In this document: positions 54,541 through 64,000 of the stretch, piece by piece
How positions within the stretch are numbered: position 1 is the stretch's first letter
Layout: the number at the start of each line of letters is the position of its first letter
Source: Nemertoderma westbladi
Lineage: Eukaryota > Xenacoelomorpha > Nemertodermatida > Nemertodermatidae
DNA: 64,000 nucleotides
Reading direction: 5' to 3'
Assembly: GCA_032718475.1 (NCBI GenBank)
Contig: JAUCBJ010008216.1
Coordinates: forward strand, 1-64,000
Position numbers and translations under genes: made by a program
Notes under the pieces: generated by a model
Told to the model about the DNA's origin: nothing
Database searches by the model: none
The model's input: the letters and a program-made list of their open reading frames with translations, nothing else

Positions 54541-55481
54541 TTTTCACTTTGAGACATTTCGCCCTCTAGCGGCAGACTGGGGAACTTCAGACTACTCTGT
54601 GACTCTGCAAAAGATATAGCCTATGCCGTAGTAGATGCCGATTGGGGGGTCAAATTAAGTAATAATATATCTAAATAAGTCTCAAACATCTTGCCTCATG
54701 GCTCGCCCCTTAGAACTCTTAAGCAATATAACTTCATAGTTTTGCGGATTGTAAATAACAAAGTTAGAGAAGATGTTAATTTTCAGATAATACGCCCTCT
54801 AGCGGCAGACTATGGACCTGCAGACGGTTGGATATAGGTAAGAGTAATTAGTAATCAGAGCTGTCACGAGAGGGGGGGCGGGGCGCTTGGATACAACTAT
54901 TATTAATAAGCTGTTGCTTGGTTAAAGCTAATTGGGGGGTTAAAGGTCAACGATAAAGCTGTCTGGATATAGATAAGAGTAATTAGTTGCCAGTGGGGGA
55001 GCTGTATACCCTATGGCTAAGTATGGCTAAGAAATCAATGTATAAAGTAAAAGTAATACAATTAATTAATTTAAAATAAAGTACAAATGAATAATTAATT
55101 TAGAATTAAATACGAATAAATAAGTATTAATGAATAAAAGAGCTGCGGTGTCACTTATGACACCCTCTTCCCCCGGCTCTGTGACACTTGGACAACACTG
55201 ATGACCCATTGTGTGTCAGGGCGCTAATCAGTCTGATTAATTAGGATAATCAATTAAACCCTAATTAGGAGTCATATGACACCTGTTAGGGTTTAATTGT
55301 ACTAATTAATTGATGACACCTTTCAATTAGGGTCTAATTAGCCTAATTGGGAGGTGTCACCCAGACAGTCTGGCGCCAATGACACCCAATGACACCCATA
55401 GGGTGATAATTGGGTGTCATATGACACCCAATGGGTGTCAGTTGGGTCCAAGTGTCACAGAGAGGAGGAAGACCCTACTAC

Positions 55482-55850
55482 GTTTAATCATTAAAGGAAA
55501 CTGGAAAGCATGGCGACAGCCTGACCTTTCAACGATCCGTATGGAATGACGGACTCTATTAGACTGTCGGTTACCTGGAGTAGAGTCTTTCTGACTTTTG
55601 GTTATCCCAAGAGGCTGACTATTGATAGATACATAATTAATACACATAATAATACTGATATAGACTGAATGATCAATTCAGTACTTCAATATCACAACCT
55701 AAATTAATAAAATAAAATAAATGACTAATAAATAATAATTATAATAATAAAAATAAATATTATAATAAATATATAATAATAAATAATTATGGTGGATTTA
55801 TGATTTTAAGGTGAAATATATAACTTTTTAAAATTTATAAACAATTGAAA
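55482..55850. other. No gene recognised
   Basis: AT-rich, with an ataata-rich tract at about 55715-55795. No further cyclase exon could be seen here. Confidence 0.6.
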
Positions 55851-58005
55851 TACACATCCAATCCGCATCCCGGATTCTATACTCATTGGATCCGCATCCC
55901 GGAAGCTATACTCATCGGATCTGCATCCCGGATGCTATACTCATCCAATCCGCATCCCAGATGCTATACTCATCGGATCCGCATCATCCCGGATGCTATA
56001 CTCATCGGATCCGCATCCCGGATGCTATACTCATCGGATCCGCATCATCCCGGATGCTATACTCATCGGATCCGCATCCCAGATGCTATACTCATCCAAT
56101 CCGCATCCCAGATGCTATACTCATCGAATCCGCATCCCGGATGCTATACTCATCGGATCTGCATCCCGGATGCTATACTCATCCAATCCGCATCCCAGAT
56201 GCTATACTCATCGAATCCGCATCCCGGATGCTATACTCATCGGATCCGCATCATCCCGGAAGCTATACTCATCGGATCTGCATCCCGGATGCTATACTCA
56301 TCCAATCCGCATCCCAGATGCTATACTCATCGAATCCGCATCCCGGATGCTATACTCATCGGATCCGCATCATCCCGGATGCTATACTCATCGGATCCGC
56401 ATCATCCCGGATGCTATACTCATCGGATCCGCATCCCAGATGCTATACTCATCCAATCCGCATCCCAGATGCTATACTCATCGAATCCGCATCCCGGATG
56501 CTATACTCATCGGATCCGCATCATCCCGGATGCAATACTCATCGGATCCGCATCCCAGATGCTATACTCATCCAATCCGCATCCCAGATGCTATACTCAT
56601 CGGATCTGCATCCCCGATGCTATACTCATCGGATCTGCATCCCGGATGCTATACTCATCCAATCCGCATCCCAGATGCTATACTCATCGAATCCGTATCC
56701 CGGATGCTATACTCATCGGATCCGCATCATCCCGGATGCTATACTCATCGGATCCGCATCATCCCGGATGCAATACTCATCGGATCCGCATCCCAGATGC
56801 TATACTCATCCAATCCGCATCCCAGATGCTATACTCATCGGATCCGCATCCCCGATGCTATACTCATCGGATCCACATCCCAGATGCTATACTCATCGGA
56901 TCCGCATCCCAGATGCTATACTCATCCAATCCGCATCCCAGATGCTATACTCATCGGATCCGCATCCCAGATGCTATACTCATCGGATCCACATCCCAGA
57001 TGCTATACTCATCCAATCCGCATCCCAGATGCTATATTCATCCAATCCGCATCCCAGATGCTATACTCATCGGATCCGCATCCCAGATGCTATACTCATC
57101 CAATCCGCATCCCAGATGCTATACTCATCGGATCCGCATCCCAGATGCTATACTCATCGGATCCACATCCCAGATGCTATACTCATCCAATCCGCATCCC
57201 AGATGCTATATTCATCCAATCCGCATCCCAGATGCTATACTCATCGGATCCGCATCCCAGATGCTATACTCATCCAATCCGCATCCCAGATGCTATATTC
57301 ATCCAATCCGCATCCCAGATGCTATACTCATCGGATCCGCATCATCCCGGATGCTATACTCATCGGATCCGCATCCCAGATGCTAAACTCATCCAATCCG
57401 CATCCCAGATGCTATACTCATCGGATCCGCATCCCAGATGCTATACTCATCCAATCCGCATCCCAGATGCTATATTCATCCAATCCGCATCCCAGATGCT
57501 ATACTCATCGGATCCGCATCCCCGATGCTATATTCATCCAATCCGCATCCCAGATGCTATACTCATCCAATCCGCATCCCAGATGCTATATTCATCCAAT
57601 CCGCATCCCAGATGCTATACTCATCGGATCCGCATCATCCCGGATGCTATACTCATCGGATCCGCATCCCAGATGCTAAACTCATCCAATCCGCATCCCA
57701 GATGCTATACTCATCGGATCCGCATCCCAGATGCTATACTCATCGGATCCGCATCCCAGATGCTATATTCATCCAATCCGCATCCCGGATGCTATACTCA
57801 TCGGATCCGCATCATCCCGGATGCTATACTCATCGGATCCGCATCCTGGATGCTATACTCATCGGATCCGCACCCCAGATGCTATACTCATCGGATCCAC
57901 ATCCCAGATGCTATACTCATCGGATCCGCATCCCAGATGCTATACTCATCCAATCCGCATCCCAGATGCTATATTCATCCAATCCGCATCCCAGATGCTA
58001 TACTC
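55851..58005. repeat. 29-bp minisatellite array
   Basis: About 70 units of atccgcatcccagatgctat plus actcatcgg, 29 bp, with a 32-bp variant containing an extra cat and a C/T polymorphism at cggat/caatc. It resumes at 63971 after the Gypsy insertion. Long + strand frames are satellite artefacts. Confidence 0.97.
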
Positions 58006-58209
58006 TGTAAGCCCCCGTTTGCCGTACCCGCCGCTATCATGAAGTAATCAAATAATCTCTCAATCTAATATAATATATAATCTTATCTCAATATATTCAT
58101 AATCTCTAATACAGTCCTATCGGTACATAATCAGATCTCGACTCCCAGACTCTCAGTCATATCTCCCAAAAACCCTCTTCCATGGCCTACTCTGTATCAT
58201 ATCCTTACA
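58006..58209 (-). repeat. Gypsy 3' LTR
   Basis: 204 bp with tg...ca ends. Contains AT-rich taatataatatataatctt, a possible core promoter region. Identical by eye to the 5' LTR. Confidence 0.96.
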
Positions 58210-58447
58210 TATTCCCCCCGCACAAAAAAAAGGCACTCTTGCCACAGAGTGTCAAAAGAAAATTCGTAATAGCTAATACTGTAGCTCACAAAAAAATATA
58301 CCGAAAAATAATAAAATTAAGCACAAAACACATATATAAGCACAAAACAAAACAAAAAATGTAAATCTTATATTTCCCAAGAATAATAAAAATACGCACA
58401 AAAAAAATATATAAATCTCATATATTTATATCCCAAAAATAATAATT

Positions 58448-61400
58448 TTACTTCCCAGTATAGGACTGACTTGGTACTTCCGATTTACAATTTCGTAATC
58501 GGTCAATGTTTACAAATAAAATCTTTTCATGTGGCTTGTCAACCAATCTTATTTCCGCATTATTGGCGACAATTTTTAGAATTCTATAAGGCCCATGAAA
58601 TGGCCTAGTGAGTTTATGATACTTTCCTTTCACCAAATCAGGTCGGTGAAGGAACACCCTATCTCCGACTCGATATGTGACTGATTTACGTTTTTTATCA
58701 AACTGTTCCTTATATTGCACCTGCGCCTTATTTATGTTGCGTCGTGCAATATCCCACGCCGTAGATAGATGATCTGACAACTCAGTTCTATAATCATCCA
58801 AATCCACTTGATAGACTGTCCGAGGTCTATTCAAAGCCGTTTCGGTTGGCAATCGGGCATCCCGCCCATATAACAAAAAAAACGGCGATTCATTTGTACT
58901 AGAGTGTTGTGATGTTCTATAAGCAAACAATACACAAGGCAACACCCGATCCCAATCGTTATTGTGTCTGTCAGCTGTTTTGGCTAACATGTCTAACAAC
59001 GTTCTGTTAAAACGTTCTATCATTCCATCCGTTTGAGGGTGAAATGCACTAGTATTAATTTTCCGAATCCCGCACAAATCGCAAACAGATAAAAATAAAT
59101 CAGACAAAAAGTTAGTACCTCTGTCTGATAACAGCTCCCGAGGTACTCCATGCCTGCCAATAAAATCTATGAAACAATTTGCTACTGTCTCCGCTTTTTC
59201 ATCTGGTACCGCATATGCCTCAATCCATTTTGTTAAATAGTCTCCAAATAAAATACACTTTTTATTACCCAGTTCCGTCAATGGTAAAGTTAAAACATCA
59301 ACAGCTACTCGCTCAAATGGGCCCCCAACCGGTAAAGGTTGAAGCAAAGGCTTCTGCCCACGCCCAGGATTCCTCGTAGCACATTGCAAGCAACTGTGAC
59401 ACCAATGAAAAATATCAACCCGCATACGTGGCCACCAATATTGTAATCTTAGCACACTCCAATTTCTATGATCAGAGAGATGGCCAGCAAATTTACCCCC
59501 ATGAATTTCATTCCATATCTTAAATCTCCACTCCTTTGGGACAGCTAAACGCGGCTGCCGAAAATCAACATTATCTTCTACTTTATATAAAACACCGTCA
59601 ATTAGAGTGGTATTATCAGAATTAGTTTTTACAAAATCTCTCATCTTTTTGTCACTGGGTACTATTTTAGATACATGAAAATCAATAAGTGCACGTAAAT
59701 CAGAATCAGTATACTGTAACTCTTTCAATAATTCCGTCTCCTCCCGTAACTTTTCAAAAGACTCACATATATTTGAGCTAGCACAAATACCGTTTTGGTT
59801 GCTAGTAGCAACCGGAATTCTCGAAAGAGCATCAGCATTACCATTTGCTTTGCCCGGCCGATGAAAAACATGATCAGGATTAATATACTCATTGATATTA
59901 AATACCCACCGCGCTAATGGACCGGTTAATTCAGTACGCCCACGCAACAACCCCTTAATAGAAGCGTGGTCTGTATAAACAACATTACTACTTATTCGAC
60001 CATATAAGTATGTACGAAAATGATTACAGGCCCAGTTCAAACCCCATAATTCTAGATGAGGCGCACTGTACCTACGTTGTGCGTTATCAATATGTTTAGA
60101 CGCATATGCAATGGGATGTAACATCCCATCACGATCACAAATTTGTGATAAAATTGCACCAAAACCTATTTCACTCGCATCTGTTTCCAAAATAAAAGGT
60201 TTATCAAAATCTGGATATTCTAGAACTGGTGTGGATACCAACCGGTTCTTTAGTTCCCAATATGCCAAGCGAGTGGAATTGGTCCAGACAAATACAGTAT
60301 TTTTCCGTAACAGTTCGTATAAAGGTTTAGCAATACTTCCATAGCCCTCAATAAAACGTCTATAATAGTTTGTTAACCCTAGAAAACCTCTAAGTGTTTT
60401 AAGGTTATGGGGCTCCGGATAATTCAGAACTTTATCAGTTTTTTTAGGGTCCGGGCTAATACCATTTCTAGAAATGATATGACCCAAGTAATTAGTTTGA
60501 GACTTAAAAAAGGTACATTTCCTTACTTTGAGTTTTACCTTTTTGGTTAATAACTGTTCTAGAATAAGTTTTACGTGGTTTAAATGGCTAATAAAGTCAT
60601 CCGAGTTAATTAATATGTCGTCAATAAATACGTTATATGGATTTTTCCCTACCACACTAATACCCCGCAACATTTTTTCCATAGCGCGTTGAAAAGATGC
60701 CGGAGCATTACATAACCCGAAGGCTAACACAATAAATTCATAAAACCCTGACGAACAAGTGAAAGCTGTTTTGGGAATATCATCATAGGATAACGGAATT
60801 TGCCAATATCCCATGGCTAAATCTAGGGAGGTAAAGTACTTTGAAGAACGCAAATGCTCCAATATATCCTCAATATGGGGAAGAGGATAATTATCTTTGA
60901 CCGTGTAACTATTCAACTTCCGGTAGTCTACGCAAAACCGAACAGACCCATCGGGTTTCGCTGCTAGTACAATTGGGGAAGACCACGGACTCTGAGATGG
61001 CTGAATCACCCCCAAATCTAACATTTTCTTTATTTCCTTGGCCACAACTGCCTTTAATTCGTGGGGAGTCCTGCGAAGTCCCTGTTTAATAGGCGCCGTG
61101 GTACCCGTATTAATACAATGTTCCGGTAAATCCGCTCTCCCAAATTCATCATCTGAGAGTTGGAATACATCGTGGTACTCTTTTAGTAGATTCAAAACCT
61201 CCGACTTTTGTTCTTCTGTCAAGTCCGTTTCCGATAAATCGATGCTGGATTCGAGTACCTTCTCGCGTTCCTTTACATTCGTTATTACTGCCGATAAACC
61301 ATCCGCAACCGAATCTAGAACATTGGTGTCCGTGACATCCGTATCCGTGATTTCCGTTAGATTAATTGTACCATTATCGGCAATTAAGTTCGTACATTTC

Positions 61401-63463
61401 CCAATAGTTAAACCTTCTGGAATAGATTTGTGGATGGAATCTAAATTTAGAATCCCCAATAAACCGTAACCATCCTCCTCCAGTTCAAGAACGGCTCCCG
61501 TAGAACATAAACCGTATTCCGCTAACCCATCTGAAGGTTCAAATAAACATTGTCGAGACGGGAGTTCTTTAAACTGTCCTTCAACCTGTACCTTTACAAA
61601 ACTCGCTGTCCGAGGAGGAATTTGTTTTCCAACTAACAGTGCACACAACCCGCTGTTGTTATTCCGTGTATCTGTAACGCCCCGATCATCCGCTCCGATC
61701 TTTTCCCTCCAAGAATCTACAACCTTGGAAATCGAATCCATGGCAAAATCCGAATGGTTTATTTCTAATCGTTCCGTCCCGAAAATCGTGCGTTCCGCAG
61801 TCCTCAAAGAAACCCCTAACTTTGGTAAGGCATCCGTTCCAACTACAAAATCATGATCAAAATCTCGAACAACCCACAAAGTGATTGTTTCCGTAAAACC
61901 ATCTAAAGTTACAGGGGCTTTAAATCTGGCGCATACATCTAGTTGGGCTCCAGTAGCTGAGCTTAAACGTAATAAATCCGAACTAGTATCCACAAGATGT
62001 CGTTGTGTACCCAATTCTTTAAGAATACATTGAGCTGTTGATACAGAAACAAATGTTGCTTGGCAACCAGAGTCCAATAAAACCGTATATTCTAAGGAAC
62101 CGACCTTTACCGTGGATGTACATCGCATTCCCAGTTTAGTTTCTCCACTACTAACAATATTTGCCTCACCGAACAATAAGTTTACTACTGAGTTATCCAC
62201 CAAATAGCTGTCAGGATTTCTGACAGAAGCTGCTTTTCCTTCATTTCTAGAAGGAAAGGGTTTCGAAACCGGATGTGCTGAATTTGTTTGTGTTTGATTG
62301 AAGTTACGAGGAGTTTGGAAAGATTTTGCAGGACCGTATCTTCTATCACGCGGACACTGCTCCTTCCAATGGAATTCGTTATGGAACCCAAGACTATCGC
62401 AGAATTTACACTTCGGTAATGGACGCGAATGAGGATTGAACGATGCAGAAGGTTGAAACGCAGGTGAATTTGAATTCGGTGTAAAACCATCTCTGTGTGG
62501 TTTATTCTCAGAATATTGATATCCGCTATTATTACTTCCATAAGGCGTCCGTTTAAAATTCTGTTGAAAATCCCGTGGACGACTACTAAACTGTTGAGAA
62601 TTAAAACGCCGCGCTGATGCGTAATCATCAGCTGACACCGCTAACTGACTTAGAGATTTTAGTTTTCTATCTCGCAACCAAACTTGCAGATCATTAGGTA
62701 CGCAATGGGAAAACTGTTCCATTAAAATTAATTCTTCTAATGGAATCGTTTCTTCATCTTCACCCGTAACCTGCTCATACACCCACCGCCTATAGGATTC
62801 CCGCATTCTCTCCGCAAACTCACTAAAGGATTCATTATCTCTTTTTCTGTCTCCCCGAAACCGCAACCTCAAGTTCTCCGTATTTATGTCATATCGCGAC
62901 CGAATTATCTCTTTCACCCTATCATAATCAGCAGCATCCTCATTAGAAAGGGTGGAAAAAGCTGCTAATGCTTTACCGGTTAGCCGACCAGCAAGCTGGG
63001 TGGACCAGACTGATCTGTCCCACCCTTGTAATGTGGCTGTCCGTTCAAAAACCGTAAGAAAGTGTTCAATGTCATCATTGACCGTTAAAGCCCGTAACAT
63101 TGGCTTTGGGGGTTTAACTGTCGGGGTATCATTTTCCCGGAATGGTTCCCTTCCCCCAGCCCCGCCAACACCGAATGTGGTTCCCTGCGCCAATTGCTCG
63201 ACCACCCCTTGCATATTTCTTTGCTGTTGAATAAGTACTGAGAATATTTCTTGTTGCTGTTGTAGTATGTTTAGCATTGGATCTACACCTCCAGATGCCG
63301 CCTCTGTGGGTAGTGAAATACCAAATGCCTTAAGTAACTTAGGTGGCAACCCTATTAAAAAGTTTACAACATCTTCCTTTCTCTTCCCAGCAGAATCAAA
63401 ATCAAATTGGCGACCAATCTCCCGCAGCCGATCAAAAGTAAATCCCTGTAATATCTCTTCCAT
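58448..63463 (-). CDS. Gypsy gag-pol polyprotein
   Basis: 1671 codons in one frame without a gag/pol frameshift. Gag N-terminus MEEILQGFTFDRLREIGRQF (SAP-like), a gag core to about residue 290, an unusual finger C-K-F-C ... HWKEQC near 353, protease LLDSGCQATF near 464, RT with VDYRKLNSYTVKDNYPLP near 846 and the catalytic NVFIDDIL near 946, RNase H LETDASEIGFGAIL near 1093 and YTDHASIKGLL, integrase zinc domain HGGKFAGH ... CLQC (about 1324-1359), catalytic D in VDVLTLPL near 1388, D in LLSDRGTNF near 1446 and E in MIERFNRT near 1483, and a GPY/F module (FHGPYRILKI near 1624). No envelope ORF. All catalytic residues are present, so it may be active. Confidence 0.95.
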   Translation of the reverse strand: MEEILQGFTFDRLREIGRQFDFDSAGKRKEDVVNFLIGLPPKLLKAFGISLPTEAASGGVDPMLNILQQQQEIFSVLIQQQRNMQGVVEQLAQGTTFGVGGAGGREPFRENDTPTVKPPKPMLRALTVNDDIEHFLTVFERTATLQGWDRSVWSTQLAGRLTGKALAAFSTLSNEDAADYDRVKEIIRSRYDINTENLRLRFRGDRKRDNESFSEFAERMRESYRRWVYEQVTGEDEETIPLEELILMEQFSHCVPNDLQVWLRDRKLKSLSQLAVSADDYASARRFNSQQFSSRPRDFQQNFKRTPYGSNNSGYQYSENKPHRDGFTPNSNSPAFQPSASFNPHSRPLPKCKFCDSLGFHNEFHWKEQCPRDRRYGPAKSFQTPRNFNQTQTNSAHPVSKPFPSRNEGKAASVRNPDSYLVDNSVVNLLFGEANIVSSGETKLGMRCTSTVKVGSLEYTVLLDSGCQATFVSVSTAQCILKELGTQRHLVDTSSDLLRLSSATGAQLDVCARFKAPVTLDGFTETITLWVVRDFDHDFVVGTDALPKLGVSLRTAERTIFGTERLEINHSDFAMDSISKVVDSWREKIGADDRGVTDTRNNNSGLCALLVGKQIPPRTASFVKVQVEGQFKELPSRQCLFEPSDGLAEYGLCSTGAVLELEEDGYGLLGILNLDSIHKSIPEGLTIGKCTNLIADNGTINLTEITDTDVTDTNVLDSVADGLSAVITNVKEREKVLESSIDLSETDLTEEQKSEVLNLLKEYHDVFQLSDDEFGRADLPEHCINTGTTAPIKQGLRRTPHELKAVVAKEIKKMLDLGVIQPSQSPWSSPIVLAAKPDGSVRFCVDYRKLNSYTVKDNYPLPHIEDILEHLRSSKYFTSLDLAMGYWQIPLSYDDIPKTAFTCSSGFYEFIVLAFGLCNAPASFQRAMEKMLRGISVVGKNPYNVFIDDILINSDDFISHLNHVKLILEQLLTKKVKLKVRKCTFFKSQTNYLGHIISRNGISPDPKKTDKVLNYPEPHNLKTLRGFLGLTNYYRRFIEGYGSIAKPLYELLRKNTVFVWTNSTRLAYWELKNRLVSTPVLEYPDFDKPFILETDASEIGFGAILSQICDRDGMLHPIAYASKHIDNAQRRYSAPHLELWGLNWACNHFRTYLYGRISSNVVYTDHASIKGLLRGRTELTGPLARWVFNINEYINPDHVFHRPGKANGNADALSRIPVATSNQNGICASSNICESFEKLREETELLKELQYTDSDLRALIDFHVSKIVPSDKKMRDFVKTNSDNTTLIDGVLYKVEDNVDFRQPRLAVPKEWRFKIWNEIHGGKFAGHLSDHRNWSVLRLQYWWPRMRVDIFHWCHSCLQCATRNPGRGQKPLLQPLPVGGPFERVAVDVLTLPLTELGNKKCILFGDYLTKWIEAYAVPDEKAETVANCFIDFIGRHGVPRELLSDRGTNFLSDLFLSVCDLCGIRKINTSAFHPQTDGMIERFNRTLLDMLAKTADRHNNDWDRVLPCVLFAYRTSQHSSTNESPFFLLYGRDARLPTETALNRPRTVYQVDLDDYRTELSDHLSTAWDIARRNINKAQVQYKEQFDKKRKSVTYRVGDRVFLHRPDLVKGKYHKLTRPFHGPYRILKIVANNAEIRLVDKPHEKILFVNIDRLRNCKSEVPSQSYTGK

Positions 63464-63766
63464 ACCGTCAGACCGTTGTACAATTATTTCCGTATTTTTC
63501 CTTAGGCTTTAGGCCTACCGAATTTCAGAATTAGGCAACTCTAAACTGTCAGTCTGCCAATACAGCAATACAACAATGAATAAATTACCGGTAGGTACCG
63601 TACTCACAATTCCGTAATTGATATCCGTTCCCAGTTCCGTAAAATGTATCCGATCCGTTACCGTTACCACCGTTTTACTACCGGTACCGGTATCCGTAAA
63701 ATAATTTCCAAATTTTGGATTGTGTAGGTATCCGAAAAGCATGAGATCTGGATCTCGGTGGGAAGT
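63464..63766 (-). other. Gypsy 5' untranslated leader
   Basis: Sequence between the 5' LTR and the ATG. It has repeated taccggtaccg-type motifs (about 63590-63700). No primer-binding site to a known tRNA was recognised. Confidence 0.6.
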
Positions 63767-63970
63767 TGTAAGCCCCCGTTTGCCGTACCCGCCGCTATCA
63801 TGAAGTAATCAAATAATCTCTCAATCTAATATAATATATAATCTTATCTCAATATATTCATAATCTCTAATACAGTCCTATCGGTACATAATCAGATCTC
63901 GACTCCCAGACTCTCAGTCATATCTCCCAAAAACCCTCTTCCATGGCCTACTCTGTATCATATCCTTACA
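63767..63970 (-). repeat. Gypsy 5' LTR
   Basis: 204 bp. The same sequence as 58006-58209, offset 5761 bp. It should carry the promoter of the element. Confidence 0.96.
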
Positions 63971-64000
63971 ACTCATTGGATCCGCATCCCAGATGCTATA
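63971..64000. repeat. 29-bp minisatellite, continuation
   Basis: One unit (actcattggatccgcatccc...) of the array at 55851-58005, on the far side of the Gypsy insertion. Cut by the window edge. Confidence 0.93.

Larger units (their letters stand above)
50667..55481. mobile_element. 4.8-kb element with inverted arms of more than 1 kb and one internal ORF
   Basis: The left arm (50667 to about 51970) and right arm (about 53640 to 55481) are inverted copies: gtagtagggtctt at one end, aagaccctactac at the other, with colinear blocks through subterminal ggtgtcat boxes, AT-rich stretches, ctctag boxes and a tRNA-like head, to the inner tggatgggctttatcactgt block. The right arm is longer because a palindromic minisatellite expanded in it. 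tttaat next to both ends may be a target duplication, but alignment is ambiguous. The only ORF is the minus-strand coiled-coil protein. No transposase is visible, so it is probably mobilised in trans or by an unknown mechanism. A solo arm lies at 8380-8771. Confidence 0.88.
58006..63970 (-). mobile_element. Ty3/Gypsy LTR retrotransposon, complete, very young
   Basis: Two 204-bp LTRs (58006-58209 and 63767-63970), both tgtaag...cttaca, with no difference found by eye. Flanked by actc on both sides (a 4-bp target duplication). Between them is one gag-pol ORF on the minus strand. A purine-rich tract (gcggggggaata on the minus strand, 58210-58221) adjoins the 3' LTR and fits a polypurine primer. 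No TGG-type primer-binding site sits at the inner edge of the 5' LTR, so the minus-strand primer is unclear. Confidence 0.96.

Noticed and set aside
55851-58005. CRISPR array or other spaced repeat
   Set aside because: Units are head to tail without unique spacers, in a eukaryotic genome; plain minisatellite.
55845-58047. Several + strand ORFs of 190-684 residues
   Set aside because: They are three frames of a stop-free 29-bp satellite; no protein-like composition or start context.

Overview
This is a repeat-dominated piece of an animal nuclear genome, most likely from a marine invertebrate. The base composition is AT-rich. There are spliced exons with consensus GT-AG borders and no bacterial operon structure. 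The mobile-element mix (Penelope with GIY-YIG nuclease, several non-LTR families, Ty3/Gypsy, BEL/Pao, Merlin, a tRNA-derived SINE, a polinton/adintovirus-type DNA polymerase relic) is typical of metazoans. The phylum cannot be fixed from the window. The only host gene I can defend is a receptor guanylyl cyclase on the + strand. Four exons of its kinase-homology domain lie at 29723-29866, 32291-32412, 48802-49010 and 50489-50599. Their splice phases fit one another and their joined reading is continuous. The introns (2.4, 16.4 and 1.5 kb) are filled with transposons and satellites. The 5' and 3' parts of the gene lie outside the window or were not recognised. Layout: 1-586, 20-bp minisatellite. 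812-3376, an intact Penelope-like element ORF with a hammerhead-like motif after it. 3690-5757, fragments of RTE-like LINE family A, one carrying a perfect 105-bp-arm palindrome. 7733-8300, relic of a transposon-type protein. 8380-15000, a nested pile: an arm of a long-TIR element, a 30-bp minisatellite that reads in frame into a restriction-nuclease-type LINE (family R), and LINE C, LINE B and LINE A fragments inserted into the minisatellite or into each other. 15610-20699, two more LINE A copies. 20848-24220, zinc-finger ORFs, a DNA polymerase B relic and a broken BEL/Pao element. 26240-26840, relic related to the 7.7-kb one. 27340-32150, LINE C and LINE A pieces around exon 1 of the cyclase. 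33829-37295, a full-length, apparently intact LINE A with 13-bp target duplication. 38247-38481, Merlin remnant. 39849-40693, 7-bp satellite. 41827-45230, near-intact LINE D. 46757-47020, SINE. 47640-48250, 33-bp minisatellite. 49059-49971, two inverted-repeat elements. 50667-55481, a 4.8-kb element with inverted arms longer than 1 kb, enclosing a single ORF for a C2H2/acidic/coiled-coil protein. 55850-58005, 29-bp minisatellite, interrupted by a young Gypsy element (58006-63970) whose two 204-bp LTRs look identical. The genes do not form a pathway. The story is one of insertion history: young, probably mobile elements (LINE A, Gypsy, Penelope) accumulating in introns and preferentially recovered inside minisatellites. 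Best candidates for something undescribed are the long-TIR element with its 350-residue coiled-coil protein, and the LINE whose N-terminus appears to be an in-frame 10-residue minisatellite.
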